Origin: Novosphingobium sp. G106
GTDB lineage: Bacteria; Pseudomonadota; Alphaproteobacteria; Sphingomonadales; Sphingomonadaceae
DNA length: 64,000 bases
NCBI RefSeq assembly: GCF_019075875.1
Contig: NZ_JAHOOZ010000001.1
Span: 2,542,001 to 2,606,000 of the forward strand
Reading direction: 5' to 3'
Part shown: positions 32,058 through 47,400 of the stretch, piece by piece
How the letters are laid out: each line of letters begins with the position of its first letter
Numbering within the stretch: the first letter of the stretch is position 1
The notes under the pieces: model-generated
What the model was told of the DNA's origin: nothing
Databases searched by the model: none
Seen by the model: only the letters and a program-made list of their open reading frames with translations
Made by a program: the position numbers and the translations under genes

Positions 32058-34097
32058 CTAGACTTCGCGACGGAGGTTGGCAGCCGGGTCCTGAAGCGCT
32101 TGTTGCAGCACTAAGAGATCGATAGGTTTTCGTATGACGGGAATGTCGCTGTCATTGTGCGGGACCAGCCGGTCGTCTGCGTACCCGGTCATCAGGATAG
32201 TTTGCAGCGATGGCCTGAGCGCCCGTGCGCGCAGGATCGTTTCAGACCCATTGATGCCCGGCATAGCAAAATCGGTCAGAAGAACATCAATGCAGCGACC
32301 AGGCTCCGCGAGAAGCTCGAGCGCGCGCAGCCCGCTCGCAGCGGAGACAACATCGAGGTTCAGCTCTTCGAGTTGCCCACCGAGGATTTCCCTTACCGCA
32401 TCATCGTCGTCTACGAGCAAAATGGACCGGCGCGCCATTTTTCCCATCGGAATAACGTTCCCTGTCTCGCGCATGGCCGCCGGCTTGGCATCGGCAGGCA
32501 AGATCAATTCGATTGCTGTTCCCTTGCCGACCTCGCTGCGGATGGCGAGTTTGCCGCCAGATTGCTGTGCAAAGCCAGCGACCATTGAGAGGCCAAGACC
32601 GGTGCCCTTTCCTATCTCCTTGGTCGTAAAAAACGGCTCGACTATGCGATCGATCAGATCCCCGGGGATGCCTTCGCCCTCGTCTTCTAAAAGGACTCGG
32701 ACATAGGATTTCCCAGAGAGCCCCTGGCTGGCCAATTCGGTTGGCTCCAATTCGTCGAAGCGAATAATGATCCTGCCGCCGTCCGGCATCGCGTCACGCG
32801 CATTGATGATGAGGTTGACCAGAGCCAGCTCGAGCTGCGACTCGTCCACGAACAGGTTGAGCGACGTGTCAGCATGATCCCATTCGATGTCGATCGTTCC
32901 GCCCAGGGTGTGCTCGACGAGACCCAATACCGACTGGCGCAGGCTGGCAGGCGCGACGCAGGTAGGGTGGAGATCCTGTTTGCGAGCAAATGCCATCATC
33001 CGGCGCACCAGAGCCGCACCATTCTCGGAGGCGTGGCGCATATGGTCGAGAACGGATTGTTCTTTCTCGGGAAAGGTCATTCGCCGCTGGAGGATGTTGA
33101 TGCCGCCCAAAATCGTGGCGAGAAGATTGTTGAAATCATGCGCGATCCCGCCGGTGAGTTGCCCGATCGCGTCGAGCTTGCCGGCCTGAAGCAGCTTCGC
33201 TTCCAGCTGCTTGCGTTCGCTGACGTCGATCAGCGTTCCTGCATATTCCGGCTGCCGGCCCTCTCCGCCAGGTAAGAGAACCGCCTGGTCGAGGAAGTGC
33301 TTGTATTCACCCTTGGCGCACTGCCAGCGATACTCGATCGACATCGCCCCCGTCAGCTTCCTCTCTTCGAGAGCAAGCAGTGCGCGTTCGCTGTCTTCGG
33401 GATGGAGCCGGTCGGCCCAGAGAGTTGGATTTGCCTCCACTTCGGCGAAGGGAAAGCCTGTTACGGCGTCGAAATTGCCTCCAACGAATTGCGGCACACG
33501 CGGAGTGCAGTTTTCGGGCTCGAGGTAAAGGATGATCGGCAGGGAGCTGATAATTGCCGCCTGACGAATGCGACTCTCGTCGAGTTCGCGCTGGATTTGC
33601 AGCTTTTCGAGCTGCGCCCGGTAGTGGGCGTCCCGCAGTTCCTGCTCATCGCGGCTCTTCTCCTCGATCTGGAGACGCATCTCATAAAGGTCGACGAAGA
33701 CGCCGACCTTCGATCGCAGGACGATGGGATCCACCGGCTTGAACACATAGTCGACCGCGCCCATGGCGTAGCCGCGCATGAGGTGCTCGGTCTCCTTGTT
33801 GACCGCGGACAGAAATATGATGGGAATGCGCGCGGTCTGCTGACGCTCCCGGATGAGGCTGGCCACCTCGTAGCCGTCCATCCCGGGCATGAAGACATCG
33901 AGCAGGATTACCGCGAAATCCTGCGTCAGGAGCAGGCGCAACGCATCCTTGCCGGACGCGGCGGTCACCACTTCCGCCGTGTCCTGCAGAACATGCGAAA
34001 GCGCGAGCAGGTTTCGCTCGTCATCGTCGACGAGCAAGATTCGCGCTCTCGTCTGGCCCAGAGCCTGCGACCGAGCGAGCGGCTCCTCCATCATCAC
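32058..34097 (-). CDS. hybrid histidine kinase: REC-PAS-HisKA-HATPase-REC
   Basis: The 679-residue soluble protein begins with a receiver (ARILLVDDDERNLLALSHVL, VILLDVFMPGMDGYEVASLI, YVFKPVDP). A coiled linker and a PAS domain follow (about 185-305; DAVTGFPFAEVEANPTLWAD). The kinase has its His in GGIAHDFNNLLATILGGI, N box VNLIINARDAMPDGG and G2 KGTGLGLSMVAGF. It ends in a second receiver (SILLVDDDDAVREILGGQLE, LLTDFAMPGINGSE). Its start overlaps the end of the upstream giant kinase (start GTG 34097, ATGs at 34094 and 34091, against a stop at 34099-34101), so the two are translationally coupled and probably act in one phosphorelay. Confidence 0.92.
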   Translation of the reverse strand: MMMEEPLARSQALGQTRARILLVDDDERNLLALSHVLQDTAEVVTAASGKDALRLLLTQDFAVILLDVFMPGMDGYEVASLIRERQQTARIPIIFLSAVNKETEHLMRGYAMGAVDYVFKPVDPIVLRSKVGVFVDLYEMRLQIEEKSRDEQELRDAHYRAQLEKLQIQRELDESRIRQAAIISSLPIILYLEPENCTPRVPQFVGGNFDAVTGFPFAEVEANPTLWADRLHPEDSERALLALEERKLTGAMSIEYRWQCAKGEYKHFLDQAVLLPGGEGRQPEYAGTLIDVSERKQLEAKLLQAGKLDAIGQLTGGIAHDFNNLLATILGGINILQRRMTFPEKEQSVLDHMRHASENGAALVRRMMAFARKQDLHPTCVAPASLRQSVLGLVEHTLGGTIDIEWDHADTSLNLFVDESQLELALVNLIINARDAMPDGGRIIIRFDELEPTELASQGLSGKSYVRVLLEDEGEGIPGDLIDRIVEPFFTTKEIGKGTGLGLSMVAGFAQQSGGKLAIRSEVGKGTAIELILPADAKPAAMRETGNVIPMGKMARRSILLVDDDDAVREILGGQLEELNLDVVSAASGLRALELLAEPGRCIDVLLTDFAMPGINGSETILRARALRPSLQTILMTGYADDRLVPHNDSDIPVIRKPIDLLVLQQALQDPAANLRREV

Positions 34098-34098
34098 C

Positions 34099-39477
<5,379 letters not shown>

Positions 39478-39489
39478 TGATGCCCCCAC

Positions 39490-39996
39490 TCTTGTCGAGC
39501 ATTGCAGACGCAGCGCTCCCCGCGCCTAAAACGCGTTTCGCACCCGCCGGTTCCCTTCGACGTCGCATATCAGGATGGCCGGGGATCCGAGGGCGACGAA
39601 CTGCGCCACTTTGCCATTCTCGCCTTGCCCGATGGCGCCAGGTAAGCCGAGAAACGACCGCCATCGCGAGCGCGAATAACCACGTGATCTCAAACTTGCT
39701 GGCGGGATGAACTTACCGGACCTGGAAACCGAACGAATGCTGCGCGGAACCGGTCCTCTATTTGCAGCGATCCTGAGTGGAGCGCCTTTACCTACGCCAA
39801 TCCGGGACTTGACCAGCACATGCGCCAGCTCGGCGCCGCCGGCATGCCGGAACGCGCGTGCCGACGAAGCGCTGCCCTGCCACGGCCATGAATACACAAG
39901 GTTCGGCAGCGGCGGAGGCCGCGCAGCCATATAGGAGGCCACGCGTTTGAACCTTAAGGCGAGAGCTTAATCTGCTCCAGCCACCTGGGAGTTTTC
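39490..39996. other. gene-free region between the kinase operon and the cell-wall genes
   Basis: Minus-strand frames here (one ending KVAQFVALGSPAILICDVEG, another with ITWLFALAMAVVSRLTW) lack starts and ribosome sites, so I do not call a gene. The promoters of the two flanking divergent units should lie here. Confidence 0.4.
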
Positions 39997-41148
39997 ATGC
40001 GCGCTGCACTCATTGCCCTGCCGCTTTGTCTGTCGCTCGTGGCCTGCAACATCGATCCGAGCGGCGGAGCCTCCCGGGAGGCCGAGAAGAAAAACGCACC
40101 ATCGGCCTCCCTTCCCGCGCGTGCGGTAGATCCGCTTGCAGCGCATGACCCCGCGTCAGGCGGTGCGCTGGAGCCCACGCTCGCCGACGACAAGCCGCGC
40201 CCTTTGATGCAATTGCAGGTCGTGCTGGACCGGCTCGGATTCACGCCGGGCGTCGTCGATGGGAAGGAAGGCCAATCGACGCGCAATGCCATCGCAGGTT
40301 TCCAGGAAGCGCGGTCGCTACCGATTTCCGGCGAGCTGGACGATGCTACCCGCCAGGCTTTGGCCGGCTGGAACAACATTCCAGCCACGCGCCTGGTTAC
40401 GATTCCGGCAGATTTCGCGGCAGGACCTTTCGTAACGCTTCCACACGATCCCGCAGCGCAGGCCAAGCTGCCCGCGCTCGGCTATCAGTCGCTCGATGAG
40501 AAGCTCGCCGAGCGCTTCCACACGACACCCGAAACGCTGCGTATGCTCAATCCCGCGCCGGCTAGCCCCGGAACATCGGGCGCTGCTGATACGAACGCAG
40601 CGGTATCGACGTTCCATTCTGGCCAACAGATCCGGTTGCCCAACGTTGGCGCTGACCGGATCGACGATGGCATGGTCCCAGACGCGCCTTGGCGCGACAC
40701 TCTAGCTTCTCTTGGCGTCGGAACGGCTCAGCCACAGGCCGCGAAGATTGTCGTAAGCAAGTCTGAAGGTACGCTTAAGGCCTACGACGCTGCCGGCAAG
40801 CTGGTCGGGATGTACACAGCGACGATGGGCTCGCAGCACGACCCCCTGCCGATTGGTAAGTGGAAAGTCGTGGGCGTCGCGCGCAACCCGGATTTCGCAT
40901 ACGATCCGGCGCTGTTCTGGGACGGCTCCGACAATGCGGCCAAGCAGAAGCTTCCGCCCGGACCCAACGGTCCGGTGGGAGTCGCCTGGATCGACATCGA
41001 CAAGAAGCACTACGGCATCCACGGCACGCCCGAACCCTCGACGATCGGGCAGGCCGAAAGCCATGGCTGCGTGCGGCTTACCAACTGGGATGTCGCGAGG
41101 CTGGCCCAGATGGTGAAGCCGGGTACCCAGGTCCTGTTCGAGACCTAG
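39997..41148 (+). CDS. L,D-transpeptidase lipoprotein (YkuD family)
   Basis: The 383-residue protein has a lipoprotein signal ending in LCLSLVAC. A peptidoglycan-binding domain follows (about 70-120; LMQLQVVLDRLGFTPGVVDG), then a LysM-like stretch (FHTTPETLRMLNPAPASPG). The catalytic domain has IHGTPEPSTIGQAESHGCVR, with the nucleophile near Cys358. L,D-transpeptidases crosslink peptidoglycan stems 3-3 or attach outer-membrane lipoproteins. GGGAG lies 6 bases before the ATG. One base separates its stop from the next start (TAGTATG), so the M23 peptidase is coupled to it, giving a cell-wall remodelling pair. Confidence 0.93.
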   Translation: MRAALIALPLCLSLVACNIDPSGGASREAEKKNAPSASLPARAVDPLAAHDPASGGALEPTLADDKPRPLMQLQVVLDRLGFTPGVVDGKEGQSTRNAIAGFQEARSLPISGELDDATRQALAGWNNIPATRLVTIPADFAAGPFVTLPHDPAAQAKLPALGYQSLDEKLAERFHTTPETLRMLNPAPASPGTSGAADTNAAVSTFHSGQQIRLPNVGADRIDDGMVPDAPWRDTLASLGVGTAQPQAAKIVVSKSEGTLKAYDAAGKLVGMYTATMGSQHDPLPIGKWKVVGVARNPDFAYDPALFWDGSDNAAKQKLPPGPNGPVGVAWIDIDKKHYGIHGTPEPSTIGQAESHGCVRLTNWDVARLAQMVKPGTQVLFET

Positions 41149-41149
41149 T

Positions 41150-41857
41150 ATGCGGCGGGCCTGGCGATCACGAGGCCGAGCGGCCGGCATCGGCGTAACA
41201 CTCGCCGCCGCGGCCGCCTTCGTTGTCGCGGCACACTGGTTTCAGCAGTCCAGCGTTCCTCCCGAAGCGCCGAGCCAGCAGCCTTCCGAGCTAATGCTCA
41301 AGGCCGCTCCGGGCCATCGCGCAACTGATCCCGCGCAGGAGGCAGAGGCAGGTCTGATCATTCCTGTGGCGGGAGTGCGGCCAGCAGATCTGGTCGACAC
41401 ATTCGCTCAGGCCCGGGCGGACGGAGGAAGACAACACGACGCGATCGATATCCTGGCGCCGCGTGGAACTCCCGTGATCGCGGCAGCGTCTGGCACGGTC
41501 GAGAAGCTGTTTCTTTCGAAAGACGGCGGAAACACGGTCTACATACGATCGCCCGATGGCCGTACGCTCTTCTATTACGCCCATCTCGAAAACTATGCGC
41601 CAGACCTAACCGAAGGATCCAGGATTGCCCAAGGTGCGCCGATCGGCACGGTGGGTTCCACCGGGAACGCGGATCCCACAGCACCTCATCTGCACTTTGC
41701 GATCTGGTCAACCGCGCCGGAACGCAAATGGTGGGAAGAGGCGCTAGCGCTTAATCCCTATCCCTTGCTTGCCCGGCCGCCGAAAAAAATCAGCGCCGCG
41801 CCCCCGCGGATCAACGTTATTGCGCGGGCGTCACACCCGGTGCGGGTGTCGCCGTGA
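41150..41857 (+). CDS. M23-family metallopeptidase (LytM domain)
   Basis: The 235-residue protein has an N-terminal membrane anchor or signal (GIGVTLAAAAAFVVAAHWF). The LytM domain has zinc ligands in RQHDAIDILAPRGTPV (HxxxD) and PTAPHLHFAIW (HxH), with VGSTGNADP in the usual place. Such enzymes cut peptidoglycan cross-bridges or activate amidases. It directly follows the L,D-transpeptidase. Its last 41 bases overlap the 3' end of the opposite lipoprotein gene. Confidence 0.92.
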   Translation: MRRAWRSRGRAAGIGVTLAAAAAFVVAAHWFQQSSVPPEAPSQQPSELMLKAAPGHRATDPAQEAEAGLIIPVAGVRPADLVDTFAQARADGGRQHDAIDILAPRGTPVIAAASGTVEKLFLSKDGGNTVYIRSPDGRTLFYYAHLENYAPDLTEGSRIAQGAPIGTVGSTGNADPTAPHLHFAIWSTAPERKWWEEALALNPYPLLARPPKKISAAPPRINVIARASHPVRVSP

Positions 41858-42077
41858 CGGTCGCGGTCGGACCGGGCACGACCACAGTTTGCGTAGGACC
41901 AGGCACAGGAACGACGACAGTTTGGGTTTGACCGGAAACGGGCACTGCAACAGGCACGACGGTGGTCGTAGTTGCTTCCGTCGCGGCGCCCGGAGGATAG
42001 GTGGTCTCCTGTTTGCACCCTGCGAGTGCGAGGAGTGATCCCAGTCCAACACCCGTAAGCTTCAAGATCATGCGCAT
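41817..42077 (-). CDS. small lipoprotein with Thr/Val/Pro repeats
   Basis: MRMILKLTGVGLGSLLALAG followed by Cys is a clear lipobox. The mature 66 residues are low complexity (TTTTVVPVAVPVSGQTQTVV, VVVPVPGPTQTVVVPGP). AAGG lies about 7 bases before the ATG. The gene is convergent with the M23 gene and overlaps it by 41 bases. Probably an outer-membrane peptide; the function is unknown. Confidence 0.7.
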   Translation of the reverse strand: MRMILKLTGVGLGSLLALAGCKQETTYPPGAATEATTTTVVPVAVPVSGQTQTVVVPVPGPTQTVVVPGPTATVTATPAPGVTPAQ

Positions 42078-42110
42078 TATCTTGCCTTTATTGGGCGAGT
42101 GAAGGTGGCA

Positions 42111-42260
42111 TCAGACGCCCCGCCGCCCGGTCACAAGCTGATAAACGATCACGACCACGGCTATCACCAGGAGAAGATGGGTCAGGCCGCCTCCCACATG
42201 GAATGCCACAAATCCCAGCGCCCATAGAATGAGGAGGATGACTGCAATCGTCCAAAGCAT
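42111..42260 (-). CDS. lmo0937-family small membrane protein, 49 aa
   Basis: MLWTIAVILLILWALGFVAF, HVGGGLTHLLLVIAVVVIVY and QLVTGRRGV match the lmo0937 family (two hydrophobic helices around a conserved Gly-rich turn). The family is widespread and stress-linked but has no known activity. AAAGG precedes the ATG at 6-7 bases, and an EcfG-like promoter lies 34 bases upstream. It sits just upstream of the small lipoprotein gene on the same strand. Confidence 0.85.
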   Translation of the reverse strand: MLWTIAVILLILWALGFVAFHVGGGLTHLLLVIAVVVIVYQLVTGRRGV

Positions 42261-42293
42261 CTGCTTGCCTTTCTCCAACCGCCACCGACTGCG

Positions 42294-42318
42294 AACCCTA
42301 TGCGAAGCGGTTGGTTCC
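42294..42318 (-). promoter_or_regulatory. EcfG-like promoter for the lmo0937-family gene
   Basis: On the minus strand, GGAAC (42318-42314) is followed after 16 bases by GGTT (42297-42294). The -35 is perfect, and the -10 is one base off CGTT. Confidence 0.5.
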
Positions 42319-42431
42319 AAGGACCCAACCGCATTGTGAAAAAGCAATGAAGCTGAACTGGCTACTTTCGGGTTTCGAAAATCGCCCACTGCTCGAAAAG
42401 CACGGCGGAAGCGGTCATTTGAGGAACGCCA

Positions 42432-42842
42432 ATGGATCGAATGTTTACGACTATCGCCAGCAGATGCGCGCACGCCATGGGGCAACCTGCGGCTTTCATC
42501 TTCTCTACTTTGCTGGTCGTCTTGTGGGCAGCGGCGGGTCCGGTCTTTCATTATTCAGACACTTGGCAATTGGTCGTGAACACGGCAACGACGGTCCTTA
42601 CATTCTTGGCGGTATTTCTCATTCAAAACAGCCAGAACCGCGATGGCGCCGCAATCCAGGCGAAGCTCGACGAGATCCTTCGTTCTCTCGACAAAGCTCG
42701 CGATCAGTTTGTGGGAATCGAGCATCTGACCGACGCGCAGATTTGCGAGATCAGGGATGCCCTGGAGACGGACATCAAGAACGCCAATGCAAACGGAGCC
42801 TCAGCGGACGCATCGGTCGAGCAATTGCTCGACCGCCACTGA
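42432..42842 (+). CDS. low affinity iron permease family protein
   Basis: The 136-residue protein has two membrane helices (AAFIFSTLLVVLWAAAGPVF; VVNTATTVLTFLAVFLIQNS) followed by NRDGAAIQAKLDEILRSLDK, the signature of this family. Despite the yeast-derived name, bacterial members are short and have no proven transport role. GAGG lies about 7 bases before ATG 42432. The gene is divergent from the lmo0937-family gene. Confidence 0.88.
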   Translation: MDRMFTTIASRCAHAMGQPAAFIFSTLLVVLWAAAGPVFHYSDTWQLVVNTATTVLTFLAVFLIQNSQNRDGAAIQAKLDEILRSLDKARDQFVGIEHLTDAQICEIRDALETDIKNANANGASADASVEQLLDRH

Positions 42843-42878
42843 GCGGCGTGTTCGAACGCTCGTCCAGGGAGTTGATCA

Positions 42879-43043
42879 ATGGGCTACAAGATGGGCCAAC
42901 CGGTACACGTCAAATCCTTGGGCACCGCCGCTCGCGTCATGCGGATCGATGGAAAACGCGTCCTTTGTAAAATTCTTAGCACGCGCGCGGAAGAATGGTT
43001 TCCCGCATCGGATATAAAGGCAGTTCCTAATCGGAAGCTGTAG
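42879..43043 (+). CDS. small conserved protein, 54 aa (paralog of 56795)
   Basis: MGYKMGQPVHVKSLGTAARV is followed by MRIDGKRVLCKILSTRAEEW and FPASDIKAV. It aligns throughout with the product at 56795-56965 (GQ-V, ARV-R-DG-R-LC, TR-E-WF--D), so both are real and related. AGGGAG lies 8 bases before the ATG. The strand-rich pattern suggests a small SH3-like barrel. It follows the iron permease-family gene by 36 bases and may share its transcript. Confidence 0.65.
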   Translation: MGYKMGQPVHVKSLGTAARVMRIDGKRVLCKILSTRAEEWFPASDIKAVPNRKL

Positions 43044-43216
43044 ATCGACCAATTATACCGAACGAGGGGGTTGCCGGGGTTTTCCGACTTCAGCGGCTCT
43101 GGGATCAAATACGTAATCCAGTCTCCATCCACTTCGGCCTGCCGCGCGAGCTGAACCTCCGCTTGTCTGAGGTCTGCGACGCGCCGGCGCTCTGGGCAAG
43201 GTTGATACCGTACCAT
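43044..43216 (-). pseudogene. possible truncated hypothetical gene
   Basis: From ATG 43216 the minus strand reads MVRYQPCPERRRVADLRQAE, then VDGDWITYLIPEPLKSENPG and a few more coding-like residues. It then runs on antisense to the 54-residue gene, where it no longer looks like protein. It may be the start of a gene whose end was replaced. Confidence 0.3.
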
Positions 43217-43332
43217 CTCACTCACTTGGCATGTTCGAACGCCAAGCTGAACGTATGGCCGGTTTGAAGGAGCTTGTCCGGGTTTGCCGAATGTCCGCAA
43301 AGTCGGCGGTCGTGACCCATCGAGCGACGGAC

Positions 43333-43659
43333 CTAGTACGAAATGTTGATCTCCACATCGGCTGGATTGACTCCAGCGAGAAATGCGATGCGCTCCTTCG
43401 AAACACGAATTTCTTGGTGAAGCCGGAGTGAGTTTACCTGGTCCCGTTCTTCAGCCTGCGCGTCGAGCGCCTGATCCATTCCGAACGGCCGCGCGATCAA
43501 CGTCTCGATATGTTCACGATAAGGTTTGTTCGCTTTGCGCTCGGTCCGTTCCCAATGCCAGATCGTTACTCTGCTCACGCCGAGCAAAGCTGCCACTTGC
43601 TCAGCGGTCAGGCGATTGGCTTTCCGCCACGCCCGGAGGCGTTCTCCTAACGAAAGCAT
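43333..43659 (-). CDS. XRE-family helix-turn-helix protein
   Basis: The N-terminus LSLGERLRAWRKANRLTAEQ, followed by VAALLGVSRVTIWHWERTER, is a Cro/C1-type DNA-binding domain. The remaining half (IETLIARPFGMDQALDAQAE, RLHQEIRVSKERIAFLAGVN) is helical and unfamiliar. It has 108 residues. ATG 43659 follows GAGG. It may regulate itself or the neighbouring small genes; nothing in the sequence identifies the target. No toxin partner is visible. Confidence 0.78.
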   Translation of the reverse strand: MLSLGERLRAWRKANRLTAEQVAALLGVSRVTIWHWERTERKANKPYREHIETLIARPFGMDQALDAQAEERDQVNSLRLHQEIRVSKERIAFLAGVNPADVEINISY

Positions 43660-44420
43660 TAACATCCTCGAGCACCCTTTCACCTCAACTTACGGAACAT
43701 TAATTTAGAAGTCGTGATGAATCTCCGTGGCGCGCAGCCAGCGGTCCGTTTGGCGGTGTAATGCGGAGGGGGTATCAATCAGGCATCAAAATGGGTCGCA
43801 CCCGCGTGGCTCTGCGTCTCGCATTGTGTACCGCTTACCGTCCAATCTGCCCTGTAAGAGCCTCGACTCGCTCGCTTGGCATTTATGCGCCAAGTGATTG
43901 GGGAATTTTGATGCTATTCAAACCGACGGACGACGGTTGGAGTGCCACGCTGCGCCCAATCGAACTCCTGACCCACTTTCCGAACGCATTCACCTAAGGT
44001 CCTAGTAGCCCACCGGAACCGGATAAATAGAATTGTCATCCCAGCCATCAGCTTGGACTGAAGGCCTCAACAAATGTGCTCCTAACTGTCTCGGTTCGGC
44101 ACAGTGCGACGAAGCGATTGAGTTAGGACTTGTTGGTCAAAATTAACTAAATTAACAATCGTTTAATCAGGGCGAGTCGCGGGGTGCGGGGGCGCTTAGG
44201 ATGCCAGGTTGTTAGCTAGCAGCGGCTTGAGCCCTGCTGGAGCCAATCGGTGCCCTTCGTTTCACGCGTCGGCTCGCACTCTGGCGAGAACAAAGTGGGT
44301 TTCAGAAAATTTGACGTTGGCTTGCCAACGGTCGGACCCTCTCTGCGTAGTTTCGCGGAGGGATCGGGCGTGGCTGGGGATTGCTGCCAAGGCACTTGGC
44401 GAGCGAAAGGGAAATGGCAG
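43660..44420. other. long leader region upstream of the adhesin gene
   Basis: About 760 bases without a convincing gene. It contains an AT-rich segment at 44136-44165 (AATTAACTAAATTAACAATC) within an otherwise GC-rich area, likely the adhesin promoter zone. Confidence 0.45.
44130..44159 (+). promoter_or_regulatory. possible promoter of the adhesin gene
   Basis: TTGTTG and TAACAA are 17 bases apart in the AT-rich patch, 260 bases before the start. The -10 match is poor. Confidence 0.3.
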
Positions 44421-47400
44421 ATGGCTACAGTTTCAACGGGCGGACCGGCCAAGGACGACACCTATACCTTTCTCGAAGATAGCTCGCTGTTTCTCAGCTA
44501 TTATAACACGCAGACATATGTTCTCACGCTCGACGTGATTGCTAACGACGGGGGCAACAGCAGCACCATCGTCTACTCGGTAGACGATGGTAACGGAAAC
44601 CTGACCAAGGCAGATCAAGATCTTGCGGTAAGCGATGTGGGCGGGACGTGGGAGGCGACCGCATCTGGGAATTCGATCCAAATCGTTGATAACAAGGTTC
44701 AGTTCAAACTCTCCGGAGGGCGTGACATCAACTCGCTCAGCGCCGGCGAAGTTTTGACTGACCAGTTCGTTTACGCAATCAGACAATCGAACGGAAATAT
44801 CAGCCAATCGAAGGTGATGATCACGCTCACCGGCACGAACGACGCACCAGTGGTGAAGGCGATCGCACAAACCAATTTGAGCGAGCAGACCAATAACGCG
44901 CCGCTGACATCCAACATCGCGATCTCCTTTACCGACGCTGATCTCAATGATGTTGGTCACACAGCAAGCATAACATCATTCTCCAAAAGCGGCGTAACAG
45001 CGGGGCTCGGCCTCACCGATGCTCAACTTCAGGCGCTTATCACGCTCAGCTCGGTCACGAAGGCCTCCGGTTCCTCGACGGGCTCACTCAACGCCGCCTT
45101 TTCAGCAGGTTCTAGTGCGTTCGATTATTTGGCTGCCGGACAAAAGCTGACGCTGAATTACACCGTGACGATAGACGATCACGATGGCGGTGTCGGCAGT
45201 AAGACATTCGCAATTGAGATCACGGGCACCAACGACGCGGCGACTGTGAATGCCATCGCGCAGACCAACTTTATCGAGCAAACTGATAGCACTGCCCTAA
45301 CCGCGAATATCGGCGTGACCTTCACCGACGTGGACCTCGCGGATGTTGGTCACACAGCAAGCATAACGGGGGTCACCAGGAGTGGCATCACCGGAGGTTT
45401 GTTGCTGTCCGACGCTCAGCTGCAAGCCCTCATTACGCCCGGGATCGTCACCAAGGCGGCCGGTTCGTCCGCCGGGTCCGTGAACCTTGCGGTCTCGGCC
45501 CCGTCAAATGCCTTCGACTATCTCGCGACCGGCGAAAAGCTCACCCTGACCTACAACGTGGCGATCGATGATCATGACGGTGGTATCGGCTCCAAGTCAT
45601 TTGTAGTCGAAATCACGGGCACGAACGACGCGCCGATTCTTAATTCGATTGCCCAAACAAACCTCAACGAACCGACCAATACCCTGCCCTTGACGGCGAA
45701 TATCGGTGTTACGTTCTCAGACGTCGACGTGAATGATGTCGGACACACTGCCAGCATCACCGGTTTCTCGAAGAGCGGCGTGACGACAGGTCTCGCCTTG
45801 AACGACGCTCAGTTGCAGTCGTTGATAACCTTGGGAACGGTTACCAAGAATGCAGGATCCACGACTGGGTCAGTGAATGCTGCGTTTTCAGCAGGATCGA
45901 GCGCTTTCGATTACTTGGCTGCAGGTCAGAAGCTCACGCTGGTCTACACCGTCACTGTAGACGATCATGATGGTGGAACGAACACCAAGAATTTCGTTAT
46001 CGAAATCAACGGCACCAACGATGTGCCGGTGATCGGCGGGGTTTCGACCGGCTCGGTCCAAGAGGATGTCGCGGTCTCAAGCGGCAACCTCACGACCGGC
46101 GGCATGCTTACCATCAGTGATGTCGACCAAGGCCAATCCTCTTTCGTCCCGCAGACCAACGCGGGCGGCGTTTATGGTCACTTCACTTTGGCATCTAATG
46201 GCGCTTGGACCTATGTCGCCAACAATAGCCAAACTGCGATACAGCGGCTTGGGGCGGCCCAGTCGATTACCGACAGTTTCACGGCTTTTTCCAGCGATGG
46301 CACCGCCAACCAGACCATCACTATCGTCATTCACGGCACCAACGACGCGGCGGTGATCACCGGCGATACCAGCGGCACGGCCGTCGAGGCCGGCGGGGTC
46401 GCCAACGGCACCGCGGGCAGCAACGCCACCGGCGATCTCAACTCGACCGACGTCGACAACCCCGCCGATGCCTGGACGGTGGTTTCGACCGCCACCGCCG
46501 GCACCAACGGCTATGGCTCCTACACCATCGACGCCACCGGCCACTGGACCTATGCGGTCGACAACGCCAACGCCGCGGTGCAGGCGCTCAACGCCGGCGA
46601 CACGCTGACCGATACCTTCTCGGTCACCACCGTCGACGGGACCGCGCAGCTCGTCACCGTGACCATCGATGGCACCAACGACGCGGCGGTGATCACCGGC
46701 GATACCAGCGGCACGGCCGTCGAGGCCGGCGGGGTCGCCAACGGCACCGCGGGCAGCAACGCCACCGGCGATCTCAACTCGACCGACGTCGACAACCCCG
46801 CCGATGCCTGGACGGTGGTTTCGACCGCCACCGCCGGCACCAACGGCTATGGCTCCTACACCATCGACGCCACCGGCCACTGGACCTATGCGGTCGACAA
46901 CGCCAACGCCGCGGTGCAGGCGCTCAACGCCGGCGACACGCTGACCGATACCTTCTCGGTCACCACCGTCGACGGGACCGCGCAGCTCGTCACCGTGACC
47001 ATCGATGGCACCAACGACGCGGCGGTGATCACCGGCGATACCAGCGGCACGGCCGTCGAGGCCGGCGGGGTCGCCAACGGCACCGCGGGCAGCAACGCCA
47101 CCGGCGATCTCAACTCGACCGACGTCGACAACCCCGCCGATGCCTGGACGGTGGTTTCGACCGCCACCGCCGGCACCAACGGCTATGGCTCCTACACCAT
47201 CGACGCCACCGGCCACTGGACCTATGCGGTCGACAACGCCAACGCCGCGGTGCAGGCGCTCAACGCCGGCGACACGCTGACCGATACCTTCTCGGTCACC
47301 ACCGTCGACGGGACCGCGCAGCTCGTCACCGTGACCATCGATGGCACCAACGACGCGGCGGTGATCACCGGCGATACCAGCGGCACGGCCGTCGAGGCCG

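Noticed and set aside
39526..39942. A minus-strand frame ending in QFVALGSPAILICDVEGNRR
   Set aside because: The tail looks protein-like, but the rest is not, and there is no start or ribosome site.
43761..43997. A 78-residue plus-strand frame in the adhesin leader
   Set aside because: No ribosome site, no domain, atypical composition.
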